From Variovorax sp. PBL-E5 (GTDB lineage Bacteria > Pseudomonadota > Gammaproteobacteria > Burkholderiales > Burkholderiaceae_C), in the NCBI RefSeq assembly GCF_901827185.1, contig NZ_LR594673.1, positions 1-64,000 of the forward strand: a stretch of 64,000 nt of DNA, written 5' to 3'. Position 1 is the first letter of the stretch. Every line of letters starts with the position of its first letter. The translations under genes and the position numbers were made by a program. The notes below the pieces were generated by a model. That model searched no databases, was not told the origin of the DNA, and worked only from the letters and a program-made list of their open reading frames with translations. Of this stretch, positions 16,590 to 24,436 are shown piece by piece.

Positions 16590-17759
16590 ATGTCCACCGC
16601 CGAACTGACAGACCGAAACCTTCTTGCCCCGAACCTGGGCCGCGATGCGCTCGACGAGGCACGCGCCCTGCTGGGCATGCCGATCCGCGTCGAGCAATGG
16701 AATTACGAAGCCACGCGCGACGCGATCCGCCATTACGCCTGGGGCATCGGCGACGACAACCCGTTGTTCTCCGACCCAGCCTATGCCGCCGGCACGCGCT
16801 GGCACGGCATCATCGCGCCACCGACCTTCTTCTTCGGCATCTTCGACGCGGTGGTGGCGCCTGGGCTGGAGGACATCCAGTGGTACTACTCGGGCATTGA
16901 TGCGGAGTTCCACCTGCCAATGCGACGCAACGACGAAATCACCGCCAGCGCCGACTACGTCGACGCGCGGCCGGTCAGCGGCAAGCAGGTCAAGAACATG
17001 CTGATCCAGACCGGCGACGTGCGCTACACCAACCAGAATGGCGAGCTTGTGACCAAGGTGCTCTCGCACACCTTCCGCGTGGCGCGCCTGGGTGCCAAGG
17101 ACGGCCTCAAGTACGAGCCGCGCGCCAAGCACGAATACACGCAGGCGGAGCTCGACGAGATCATGAGCGCGCACATCAACGAGTACGTGCGCGGCGCCGA
17201 AACCTTGTACTGGGAGTCGGTGGAGGTCGGCGCTTCCCTGCCCGGCACGGTGCGGGGACCGATCAACCAGCTCGACATGACCGCCTACTATGCCGGCGCC
17301 GTAGGCACCTCCGGCTACAAGTCGACCAAGCTGAAGTGGAAGTACACGAACTGGGCCCGAACCACGCCCGAGCATTTGCCCAACAACTACGACAAGTGCT
17401 ACTACGGCGCCCGCGTGCTGCCGAGCATCGGCCATCAGGACCAAGCCGTCGCGGTGAACGACCTGGGCATGCCCGGCCCCTACGACAACGGCCCGCAGCG
17501 TTGCGGGATGCTCGCCACCTGCGTCACCAACTGGATCGGCGACGACGGCTTCGTGCGCAAGTACAGCACACGGCTGAAGTTGCCCGTGATTTTTGGCGAT
17601 ACCAACTACACCAAGGGCCGCGTCACCGGCAAGCGCATCGAGGACAGCCGCGGGCTCGTCGACCTCGAATTGTGGGCCGAGAACCAGCTCGGGCAGGTGA
17701 CGCTCACGGGCACGGCCACCGTTGAACTGCCGCGCCGCGAGGCCAAGAACCACTCCTGA
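16590..17759 (+). CDS. MaoC-type acyl-CoA hydratase/dehydratase, double hotdog
   Basis: Encodes 389 residues, the length of a fused double-hotdog enzyme. The N-terminal half has the FAS1-like dehydratase pattern (IRHYAWGIGDDNPLFSDPAYA...RWHGIIAPPTFFF). The C-terminal half (TAYYAGAVGTSGYK...ATCVTNWIGDDGFVRKYSTRLKLPVIFGDTNYTKGRV) corresponds to the second MaoC-like hotdog. It should add water to, or remove it from, an enoyl-CoA or hydroxyacyl-CoA. It lies between the Bug receptors and a CoA ligase, consistent with a CoA-dependent catabolic route. Confidence 0.83.
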   Translation: MSTAELTDRNLLAPNLGRDALDEARALLGMPIRVEQWNYEATRDAIRHYAWGIGDDNPLFSDPAYAAGTRWHGIIAPPTFFFGIFDAVVAPGLEDIQWYYSGIDAEFHLPMRRNDEITASADYVDARPVSGKQVKNMLIQTGDVRYTNQNGELVTKVLSHTFRVARLGAKDGLKYEPRAKHEYTQAELDEIMSAHINEYVRGAETLYWESVEVGASLPGTVRGPINQLDMTAYYAGAVGTSGYKSTKLKWKYTNWARTTPEHLPNNYDKCYYGARVLPSIGHQDQAVAVNDLGMPGPYDNGPQRCGMLATCVTNWIGDDGFVRKYSTRLKLPVIFGDTNYTKGRVTGKRIEDSRGLVDLELWAENQLGQVTLTGTATVELPRREAKNHS

Positions 17760-17784
17760 GCATCAACCACGGACGAACATCAAC

Positions 17785-18204
17785 ATGACCACAAAGACCA
17801 TCTCCCGCGAAGCGCAGCAAGCCGTCGAACAAGGCAAGGCGCATTTCATGCATACGCTCGGCAACCTGCCCGAGCCGATCCGCGCCATGATGGACCACCT
17901 GCCCGAGCACTTCGCGGGCTACCTCCAGTTCCGCGAAGCCGTCTACCGCAGCCCCGAGCAAGGCGCCTGTCTCGACCTGAAGACCAAGGAACTGCTCTAC
18001 ACGGTGCTCGACGTGGTGACCGGTAATCTGGACGGCGCCAAGAACCACGGCCGCGCCGCGTTCGTTGCCGGCATGAATTCTGGCGAACTGGCCGAGGCCT
18101 GCATGCAGGTGATGCACGTGTGCGGCGTGACCACTTGGGGCACGACCGGCTACAAGGTGGTCGACTTCATTGCCGGACTCGAAAAAGAAAAGAAGCCTGC
18201 CTGA
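17785..18204 (+). CDS. Carboxymuconolactone decarboxylase/AhpD-like protein
   Basis: Encodes 139 residues. The all-helical CMD core is visible (LDLKTKELLYTVLDVVTGNLDGAKNHGRAAFVAGMNSGELAEACMQVMHVCGV). The redox CxxC motif of AhpD peroxidases is absent; the position reads AKNHGRA. So it is more likely a decarboxylase-like or non-redox member. It starts 25 bases after the MaoC gene and ends 29 bases before the ligase start, so it is probably in one operon with them. The reaction is not predictable. Confidence 0.8.
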   Translation: MTTKTISREAQQAVEQGKAHFMHTLGNLPEPIRAMMDHLPEHFAGYLQFREAVYRSPEQGACLDLKTKELLYTVLDVVTGNLDGAKNHGRAAFVAGMNSGELAEACMQVMHVCGVTTWGTTGYKVVDFIAGLEKEKKPA

Positions 18205-18233
18205 GCTACGCCGCGCGAACTGCCCCAAGTCAC

Positions 18234-19763
18234 GTGAACTTCGCTCTCTTCCTCGACATGAAAGTCCGGAGCGATCCGGACCGCCTCGCAGTCGCCGACC
18301 ACCGCCTGCGACTTTGCTGGAGCGAACTGGACCGGCAGGCGTCGCGGCTCGCGTACCTGATGCGTGCGCGTGGCCTCGCACCGGGCGATCGGCTCGCCAT
18401 TTACCTTCCCAATCGGGTCGAGGTCGTCGTCGCGCTGCTGGCCTGTCTCAAGTCCGGCGTCATCGCGACGCCACTCAACTGGCGCCTGTCGGGTGCCGAG
18501 CTGCATCGCGTGGTGTCGCACTGCGCGCCCGCGCTCACGCTCACCAGCTCCGACCGGATCGCTCTGCTCGGCCCAGGCGCATCTGCCGCTGGCGTGCTTG
18601 GCGTGGACGAGGCGCCTGGTGGCGGCAGCTTCTGGGCCGCTTTGGAAGGCCAGCCCGACCGCTTCGCGACCATCGGTCGGCAGGCAGGGGACATCGCCAA
18701 CCTGCTCTACACCTCGGGCACCACCTCGACGCCCAAGGCTGCGATTCACACCCATGGCATGCGGGTCGCCGTAGCGGCCGCGATGACCGACGCCTTCGCG
18801 CTGTCGTCTCGCGACGTGGCACTTGCGGTGTCGCCGCTCTTCCACACCGCCGGGCTCAGCGTTTTCGCCAACGCCTTGTTCGCGGGCTGTCCACTGATCC
18901 TGCTGGAAAAGTGGAATCTCGAGGACTTCGTCCGCATCGTGGCAGAGGAGGGCGTGAGCTTCATGCACCTGATCGGCACCTTGCTGGTAGACATCGCCAA
19001 CGCCGACGAGCAGATTTTCGATCCGCTGAAGGCGAGCAGCCGTGTGCGCTTCACTTGGGGCGGCGGGCATTCGATCAGCCCCGACAAGTTTCTGAGCTAT
19101 GAGCGCCGCATCGGCGGGCTCTTCCTGCTGGGCTACAGCCGCACCGAAGGCGGGTTGAGCTACAACCCGCTCGACGCGGCTCGGCGCAATTTCAGCGACC
19201 ATGGCTTTCCGAACCGCAACAGCTCCGAGCTCGCGATCATCGACCCGGCGACGCAGCGACCTTGCAACACGGATGTCACCGGCGAGATCTGTTTCCGCGG
19301 CGACGGCGTTTCCCCCGGCTACTGGGACGGGCACTTCCTGCGCACGGTGCCGCCCTACGACGGCGGCTGGCAACCGACCGGCGACCTGGGCTGCGTCGAT
19401 GCGGAGGGCCGGCTGTATTTCCTGGGCCGGGGCGACCACATGATCAAGACGGGTGGCGAGAACGTGTTCCCGGATGAAGTGGCGTCGGTGCTGCTCGGGC
19501 TCAATGGCGTCGTCGATGCCGTAGTGGTGGGCCTGCCGGACGAGCGCATGGGCCAGCGCGTGGCGGCCCTGGTAGTGCCTGCGGGTCCCGCGCTTCACAC
19601 GGAGGACTTGATCGCTGGCTGCCGCCTCGCGCTGGCGGGCTACAAGACGCCGCGCGTCGTGGGCTTTATCGATGCTCTGCCGAAGCTTGGCAGCGGCAAG
19701 GTGGACCTGGCGGCATGCCGGTCGCTGCTGCTCGCGAAAGCCGCGGCGCCCACGCCCTGCTGA
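18234..19763 (+). CDS. Acyl-CoA synthetase (AMP-forming)
   Basis: Encodes about 509 residues from GTG 18234, chosen because conserved sequence (NFALFLDMKVRSDPDRLAVADH) begins there. The P-loop LLYTSGTTSTPKAA, the adenine motif (YSRTEGG in place of the usual GxTE), PTGDLG, the hinge GDHMIKTGGENVFPDEV and the catalytic lysine in KLGSGKVD are all seen. It activates a carboxylic acid to its CoA thioester through an acyl-adenylate, feeding the MaoC-type enzyme encoded upstream. The substrate, possibly an aromatic or short branched acid, is unknown. Confidence 0.9.
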   Translation: MNFALFLDMKVRSDPDRLAVADHRLRLCWSELDRQASRLAYLMRARGLAPGDRLAIYLPNRVEVVVALLACLKSGVIATPLNWRLSGAELHRVVSHCAPALTLTSSDRIALLGPGASAAGVLGVDEAPGGGSFWAALEGQPDRFATIGRQAGDIANLLYTSGTTSTPKAAIHTHGMRVAVAAAMTDAFALSSRDVALAVSPLFHTAGLSVFANALFAGCPLILLEKWNLEDFVRIVAEEGVSFMHLIGTLLVDIANADEQIFDPLKASSRVRFTWGGGHSISPDKFLSYERRIGGLFLLGYSRTEGGLSYNPLDAARRNFSDHGFPNRNSSELAIIDPATQRPCNTDVTGEICFRGDGVSPGYWDGHFLRTVPPYDGGWQPTGDLGCVDAEGRLYFLGRGDHMIKTGGENVFPDEVASVLLGLNGVVDAVVVGLPDERMGQRVAALVVPAGPALHTEDLIAGCRLALAGYKTPRVVGFIDALPKLGSGKVDLAACRSLLLAKAAAPTPC

Positions 19764-19898
19764 CCCACATCGTGATTGCGTGGAACACCGCCCGCATGCA
19801 GGCGGCGCGAGCGGCTGGTCGGCATCGCGACTTGCTGCCGCCAAGCGGATAGCGGCGGCCATCGATACCATCCGAACTCCGATCCACGACCGCTTGCC

Positions 19899-20105
19899 AT
19901 GACCGAGACCCATATCCCTCCACACGTCGTCATCATGGGCGCAGCCGGCGCGCTGAGCCGTGCAGTCATTGCCGATTTTCTGGAACAGGGCGCCCGGCTT
20001 GCGTTGGTGGACCACAGTATGGCGCACCTGTCGAGCGCGTTCCCTGGGCTGGACAACTCGCAGCATCTGCTGCTCGAGGCCGATGTGACATCGGCAACCG
20101 CTATG
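19899..20105 (+). pseudogene. Short-chain dehydrogenase, N-terminal fragment
   Basis: ATG 19899 opens about 68 residues of a Rossmann-fold SDR: HVVIMGAAGALSRAVIADFLEQ, then ARLALVDHS and LLLEADVTSATA. The sequence breaks near 20105 and the following DNA encodes a piece of a copper-binding protein in another frame. The NNAG, SYK and C-terminal parts are missing, so the dehydrogenase of the preceding CoA-ligase operon has been lost. Confidence 0.75.
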
Positions 20106-20122
20106 ACGCCACAGTCCGGGGC

Positions 20123-20251
20123 ATGACGATGGTTTTCCAAGTGAAGGACGATGCCATGCTGGACAAGGTCCAGGCCGGCGAAAAGGTCCGCTTTCTGGCT
20201 GAAAAAGTCGAGGGAAAGATCACCGTCATGAAGATCGAAGCTGCGCGCTGA
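20123..20251 (+). pseudogene. CusF/CzcE-like copper-binding protein, C-terminal fragment
   Basis: From ATG 20123 the frame reads MTMVFQVKDDAMLDKVQAGE and ends VEGKITVMKIEAAR at TGA 20249. This is the C-terminal half of the CusF OB-fold, including the metal-binding MTM motif. The N-terminal half and signal peptide are missing because the DNA is joined to the SDR fragment. It is a leftover of a metal-resistance cluster. From 20252 to 20520 I see no gene. Confidence 0.65.
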
Positions 20252-20520
20252 GCCCCCGTTCGCCCCGCACGTGCACGCGCCGAGGTCGGGCTGCATTTGG
20301 GGACGGCAGGTTCGTTCATCTGCCCGGTCAATTTGACACCTCAACCCCTGTAAAGCCTTAGCTGAGGAGCGTACCAACCACAAACAGGAGCGAAGCAAGG
20401 TGTGCTTGCAAGGGTGATGCTGCTATGCCGTAATTGCACGAATGACTCGGTGACGCAATGACTTCAAGGAGCTGATCCGCCGCATGAGGTTTGGCGGCCA
20501 ACAGAAGGAAGGAGACACAT

Positions 20521-21339
20521 ATGACTACCCACAACCCAGTCCAACAACTCCGAGAGATCTTCGAAGGACCGGTCATGCGACCGGTATTGGAGCATTGGCG
20601 GCGCAAGCACTTCGTGTCCAAAGAAGGTCTTGCCTCCTGCTACGGCTTGTTCGAAAGCTTCGCGGAAGCACGTGCCTCGTTGCCGCCCAGCCTCGCGTTC
20701 GATCACGCTGCACTGGCCACCGAATATGTTGAGGTCCGCACGAAGCGCATTTTCGCCTACGACTACCCGGTGCTGTGGTGGCTTGAGCGTGCGATCCGCC
20801 GCGGCGCCACTCGAGTCCTAGACATCGGCGGATCGGTCGGCGTTCACTACTATGCCTATCGACGCTACTTCGAGATGCCTCCAGAGCTGACCTGGCGAAT
20901 TGTCGAGGTGCCCGCCATCGCTTCGATAGGGCGAGAGATGGCGCTGCGAACCGACGCCCAGGCGCTCAGCTTCGTGGAGGACCTGGAGTCCGCGCTTTCC
21001 GGCGCCGACATCTGGATTTCCGCAGGCGCCATTCAGTATTTCGAAGACGGCCGCCCGAGTGATCTGCTGAAGCGATGCGCAACAAGGCCGAAACACATCC
21101 TCCTCAACAAGCTTCCGCTGTACGCCGGTCAGGACTTCATTACCACGCAGAACCTCGGCGAGGGTTCCTTTTCTCCTTTCCACGTCTATAACCGAGCGGC
21201 ATTTATTGGGGATATTACGGCGTTGGGCTATACGCTGGGCGACGAGTGGGCCGTCCATGAGCGTTCGCTTTACCTGCCGAGCCACCCTGATCGGTCGTTC
21301 CCGACCTTCACGGGCCTCTATTTCACGAACGACATCTAG
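20521..21339 (+). CDS. Putative methyltransferase, TIGR04325 (LIC12133-like) family
   Basis: Encodes 272 residues from ATG 20521, preceded by AAGGAG. The glycine-rich SAM-binding strand RVLDIGGSVGVHYYAYRRYF, ITWRIVEVPA-type second strand and the segment ISAGAIQYFEDGRP...LLNKLPLYAGQDFITTQNLGEGSFSPFHVYN fit the TIGR04325 methyltransferase family often found in polysaccharide or O-antigen regions. It is isolated here, flanked by metal-resistance and IS3 remnants, and probably arrived by transfer. Substrate unknown. Confidence 0.75.
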   Translation: MTTHNPVQQLREIFEGPVMRPVLEHWRRKHFVSKEGLASCYGLFESFAEARASLPPSLAFDHAALATEYVEVRTKRIFAYDYPVLWWLERAIRRGATRVLDIGGSVGVHYYAYRRYFEMPPELTWRIVEVPAIASIGREMALRTDAQALSFVEDLESALSGADIWISAGAIQYFEDGRPSDLLKRCATRPKHILLNKLPLYAGQDFITTQNLGEGSFSPFHVYNRAAFIGDITALGYTLGDEWAVHERSLYLPSHPDRSFPTFTGLYFTNDI

Positions 21340-21341
21340 TC

Positions 21342-22075
21342 TTACTGAATGAAAGGGACTTCCCCGTCCCTGGACTGGACTTGACCCTGTTGCGCGGACG
21401 GGTTGGGACTTGATCTCAAGTCGGATGGATAGGCTGCGACGCAGACTTTTCCACCGGCGGCGTGGCGCATGCCACGCAGACGCCGACGGTGCCCATCGAC
21501 GGGCGCACGCCCATCTTCTTGCACCGTTCGCCGAAGGCGATGCTGGTGTTCGGCGCGCACGCGTGGCATGCCGTAGGTGGCGTCGGATTCGGTGTGGATT
21601 GCTCGGATTCGTTCCACCAACACCGCGTCGTCGATCGAACGCCTCGACGGCGGTCGTTCGAGCCACGCGTAGTAGCCACTCGCAGAGACCTTGAGCACGC
21701 GGCACATCGTATGCACTGGAATCTTGGCCTGGTTCGCACTCACGAGTTCGTAGACCTGATGGATGTCTTCTCGCCTTTGCCGGCGAACCAGGCCGTAGCC
21801 TTTGCCAAGATGTCCCGCTCCAGCTTGAGCTGACGGTTTTCACGGCGCAGCCGCACGAGTTCCTCGCGCTCGGCGCTGCTCAGGACATCCTTGCCGCGTG
21901 CGGGCTTGCCGCTGTCAGCGGCGGCTTGCGCCACCCAAGTCGAGATGCTCTGGGCAGTGCAGCCGAACTCACGCGCGAGCTGCGTCGGCGTGCGGCCCGC
22001 CTGGACCAGCTCGACCATCTGTTGGCGGAACTCCGCCGGGTACGGAGGCTTCGGTGTAGGCATATCGGACTCCTT
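21342..22075 (-). mobile_element. IS3-family element remnant, internally deleted
   Basis: On the minus strand orfA is intact at 22063-21740 (107 residues, TPKPPYPAEFRQQMVELVQA, leucine-zipper-like RRENRQLKLERDILAKA). The orfB start follows in another frame (ANQAKIPVHTMCRVLKVSAS...TYGMPRVRAE), as with programmed frameshifting. orfB then jumps to IAFGERCKKMGVRPSMGTVG, normally about 150 residues further on, and soon breaks again. The DDE core is lost, so the element cannot move by itself. Confidence 0.8.
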
Positions 22076-22109
22076 CTTCCATAGGGATCGGGTGTCCGCG
22101 AAATCGGGT

Positions 22110-22366
22110 CAACTTCAACTTCAAGGTCATGCTCCATGCGCAGCTTGGCGTTCTCCTTCCTCAAACGCTCTAGCTCAGCCTGTTCGGGCTTCATCACGCC
22201 CTAACCAGGGAACGCCTGCTGCGGGTCCGCAGTTGCCTCACGTACCCATTTGCGCAGCACGTTCTCGTGCATCAAGATCACGGGCAGCTTGCGCCACCGC
22301 CGCACCCCGTTCCTTTACCAGCTTGATTGCTTCAAACTCTCGGCTGAACTGCCTTCTCGTTCCCAT
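22110..22366 (-). pseudogene. Second IS3-family orfA remnant
   Basis: Minus-strand ATG 22366 starts GTRRQFSREFEAIKLVKERG, then AQAARDLDA. A frameshift follows before ENVLRKWVREATADPQQAFPG, an in-frame TAG replaces a glutamine codon, and MKPEQAELERLRKENAKLRM ends near 22120. This is a different IS3 orfA from the neighbouring one and is clearly dead. Confidence 0.7.
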
Positions 22367-22370
22367 GAAC

Positions 22371-22791
22371 CGCCTCCGGTTTCATTTCACACCTTAACAA
22401 GATGTCTTTGAAACCGGCAGCAGCCCATAGTGTTTTCCTGAGCGCAGGGCTGAAACCTCGCTACAGTGAGCAGCCCCGGTTCGAGTTCGTCTACATCAAG
22501 GAGCTTTTCCGTTGATGGTCCAGACGTTGAAGTCATATTCGGCCGCATCGACGACGCCAGCTGCTTGATCGCTTGCGGAAGGACCGTCGTGGCGCATCGT
22601 CGAAGCGAGCCCAATGCATCCATCAACGTAGCCAGGGTCTAGGCCGCGTCCTGGTTGTCGTCCACCAGGGCCCGCCGTCGTGCTGCGGACTGGCGGGCGC
22701 GGAGCGTTCGACCTGATCGGTCGGGGGAGGGTACAGCGGCAGGAGGGGAAAATGGGTAAAATGGCCAAAACCCTTAATTTAAGGATCTGCG
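22371..22791. other. 420-bp gap with degraded DNA before the toxin-antitoxin pair
   Basis: No intact gene. On the minus strand about 22500-22560 reads AAEYDFNVWTINGKAP before a stop, reminiscent of a secreted metal-related protein but too short to name. Near 22740-22790 is the promoter-like AT-rich DNA of the following toxin-antitoxin operon. Confidence 0.4.
22772..22784. promoter_or_regulatory. Palindrome at the Phd-zeta operon start
   Basis: CCTTAATTTAAGG is a perfect 13-bp palindrome around one central base, 7 bases before ATG 22792, and includes the AAGG that probably serves as ribosome site. Phd/YefM antitoxins repress their own promoters by binding such sites. Confidence 0.5.
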
Positions 22792-23160
22792 ATGGCCGCC
22801 TCCACTTCCTCTGTTCTACCCGCCGAGATCGAGCGCTTGACGCGCGACCTGCCGTCGTTTTCCGCCACTAAGCTGGCCTCGGGCATGCAGAAGGTGACCA
22901 GTACGGTGATGGCACGAGGCGCAGTAGTGATCACGCGGCATGAGCAGCCGTCGATGGTGCTGATGTCGGTGGAGCGCTACCTGAAGCTGGAACAGGCGTC
23001 GGCGCCGAACCTGGAAGCCCTCACGCATCGCTTTGACGACATGTTCGCGCACATGCAGGGCGAGGCGGCTGCACGGGCTATGGTGGCCGCCTTCGCCTTG
23101 AATCCTGCCGAACTCGGTGAGGCGGCTGTTGCCCAGGTGGTGCCGGCGGCACGCCGCTGA
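22792..23160 (+). CDS. Phd/YefM-type antitoxin
   Basis: Encodes 122 residues. The segment FSATKLASGMQKVTSTVMARGAVVITRHEQPSMVLMSVERYLKLE is the Phd/YefM N-terminal DNA-binding fold, where the protein binds its operator. The C-terminal tail is expected to be the toxin-binding part. It overlaps the next gene by one base (TGATG), so antitoxin and toxin are translationally coupled. Its partner is a zeta-type kinase rather than the usual Doc or YoeB. Confidence 0.8.
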   Translation: MAASTSSVLPAEIERLTRDLPSFSATKLASGMQKVTSTVMARGAVVITRHEQPSMVLMSVERYLKLEQASAPNLEALTHRFDDMFAHMQGEAAARAMVAAFALNPAELGEAAVAQVVPAARR

Positions 23161-23798
23161 TGCCGGCGCAGATCTTCCTGCTGGCCGGCGTCAACGGCGC
23201 CGGCAAGAGCAGCGTGGGCGGCGCCGCGCTGCTGCAGAAGAAGGTGGATTACTTCAACCCCGACCTGGCCGCCCGCGCGCTGCTGGAGGCCAACCCGGGA
23301 CTGGCGGCCGAAGCGGCCAATGCCCGGGCCTGGGAGTTCGGCCGCAAGGGGCTCGAGCGGGCTCTGGCGCAGGGTCTGAACTTCGCTTTCGAGACGACGC
23401 TGGGCGCCAGGACGATTTCCCAGATGCTGCTCGACGGCGCACGCGAGGGGGCGCAGGTCCATCTCTGGTATGCCGGGCTGTCGTCGCCGGAGCTGCACCT
23501 GCAGCGCGTCCAAGCGCGGGTGGCCGCCGGCGGTCACGACATTCCCGAAGCGAAGATCCGCGAGCGCTACGAGACTAGCCGCGCCAACCTGATCCGGCTG
23601 CTGCCGCATCTGGCGAGCCTGCGCGTCTACGACAACAGCGCGGAAGGCGATCCGAAGGCCGGGCAGCGGCCACAGCCGCTGTTGCTGCTGCACATGGAAG
23701 ACGGGCGCATCGTCTCGCACATCGCGCTCGACCAGGTGCCGCAGTGGGCCAAGCCCGTCATGGCCGTGGCGCTGGGGCGCCAGGGCGGCGCGGGCTGA
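23160..23798 (+). CDS. Zeta-toxin-like P-loop kinase
   Basis: Encodes 212 residues. A Walker A motif LLAGVNGAGKSSVGG lies at residues 6-20, followed by DYFNPDLAARAL, the substrate-loop FETTLGARTI and the basic segment RYETSRANLIRLLPHL, as in zeta/PezT toxins. These enzymes phosphorylate UDP-activated amino sugars and block cell-wall synthesis. The gene directly follows and overlaps a Phd/YefM antitoxin gene. All key motifs look intact. It lies in a scar-rich zone, fitting a horizontally moved addiction module. Confidence 0.8.
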   Translation: MPAQIFLLAGVNGAGKSSVGGAALLQKKVDYFNPDLAARALLEANPGLAAEAANARAWEFGRKGLERALAQGLNFAFETTLGARTISQMLLDGAREGAQVHLWYAGLSSPELHLQRVQARVAAGGHDIPEAKIRERYETSRANLIRLLPHLASLRVYDNSAEGDPKAGQRPQPLLLLHMEDGRIVSHIALDQVPQWAKPVMAVALGRQGGAG

Positions 23799-23873
23799 GC
23801 TTTCGCACGGCTTGATGCTGCGCGATACGCCTGCGGTCCGGCTGCGGCACGCCTTCGCCCGATATGGCCCAAG

Positions 23874-24010
23874 GTGAACCTGCGTGCATCGCCCATCATG
23901 CGCTGGGTGCAGCGCTACGTGCCTGAGTTCGAGAAGCGCTGGAATCGATTCGCTCGTCAGGTTGGTCGCTCATGGCGCGTCGACGAGACCTACTTGAAAA
24001 CCCGCGGCAG
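23874..24010 (+). pseudogene. IS6-family transposase fragment
   Basis: The frame reads IMRWVQRYVPEFEKRWNRFA, then SWRVDETYLKTRGR, which contains the first aspartate of the DDE triad (VDETY). It diverges after about 24010. The upstream HTH and the rest of the catalytic domain are missing. Confidence 0.75.
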
Positions 24011-24078
24011 ACTCGATTTGCCCCGCAAGCCTAAGCGGAATCGACGTCCTGCGACGCGTCGAATGGCGGGCGTACTGA

Positions 24079-24345
24079 GCCGGCTTCACGCCGGCCGAGA
24101 CCCGCGCCGCATTGCGCAGCAAGATGGAGTCGAGCTACCAGGGCATCTTCATGGGCGCGCGCAAATACGTGCTGCACACCTTCGCCACCACGCAGAGTGC
24201 GCTGATGAAGAAGCGCGTGGCACGCTCCATGGTCGGCAGCATTTGCCTCACCTGCCACGACAAGCGGCTCAAGCGCGAGGCGCTGGCCGTGACCTTCGCG
24301 GGCCATAACATCGGCGCGATCTCGCCAATGCCGCTCGAAGACTAA
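24079..24345 (+). pseudogene. UvrA-like excinuclease subunit fragment
   Basis: The frame reads GFTPAETRAALRSKMESSYQ then GIFMGARKYVLHTFATTQSA and LMKKRVARSMVGSICLTCHD, ending KRLKREALAVTFAGHNIGAISPMPLED before TAA. This is an internal UvrA segment with part of the zinc-binding CxxC region. It probably derives from a UvrA2-type gene. Only about 85 residues remain, adjacent to IS6 debris. Confidence 0.75.
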
Positions 24346-24436
24346 GTCACCGTACGCCGCCCCGTGGTCATGACTTCATTCAGTACCCGAAGGTGGGTCG
24401 GCGGATATGGATGACAACTCCATGCGAGTCAGGGGT

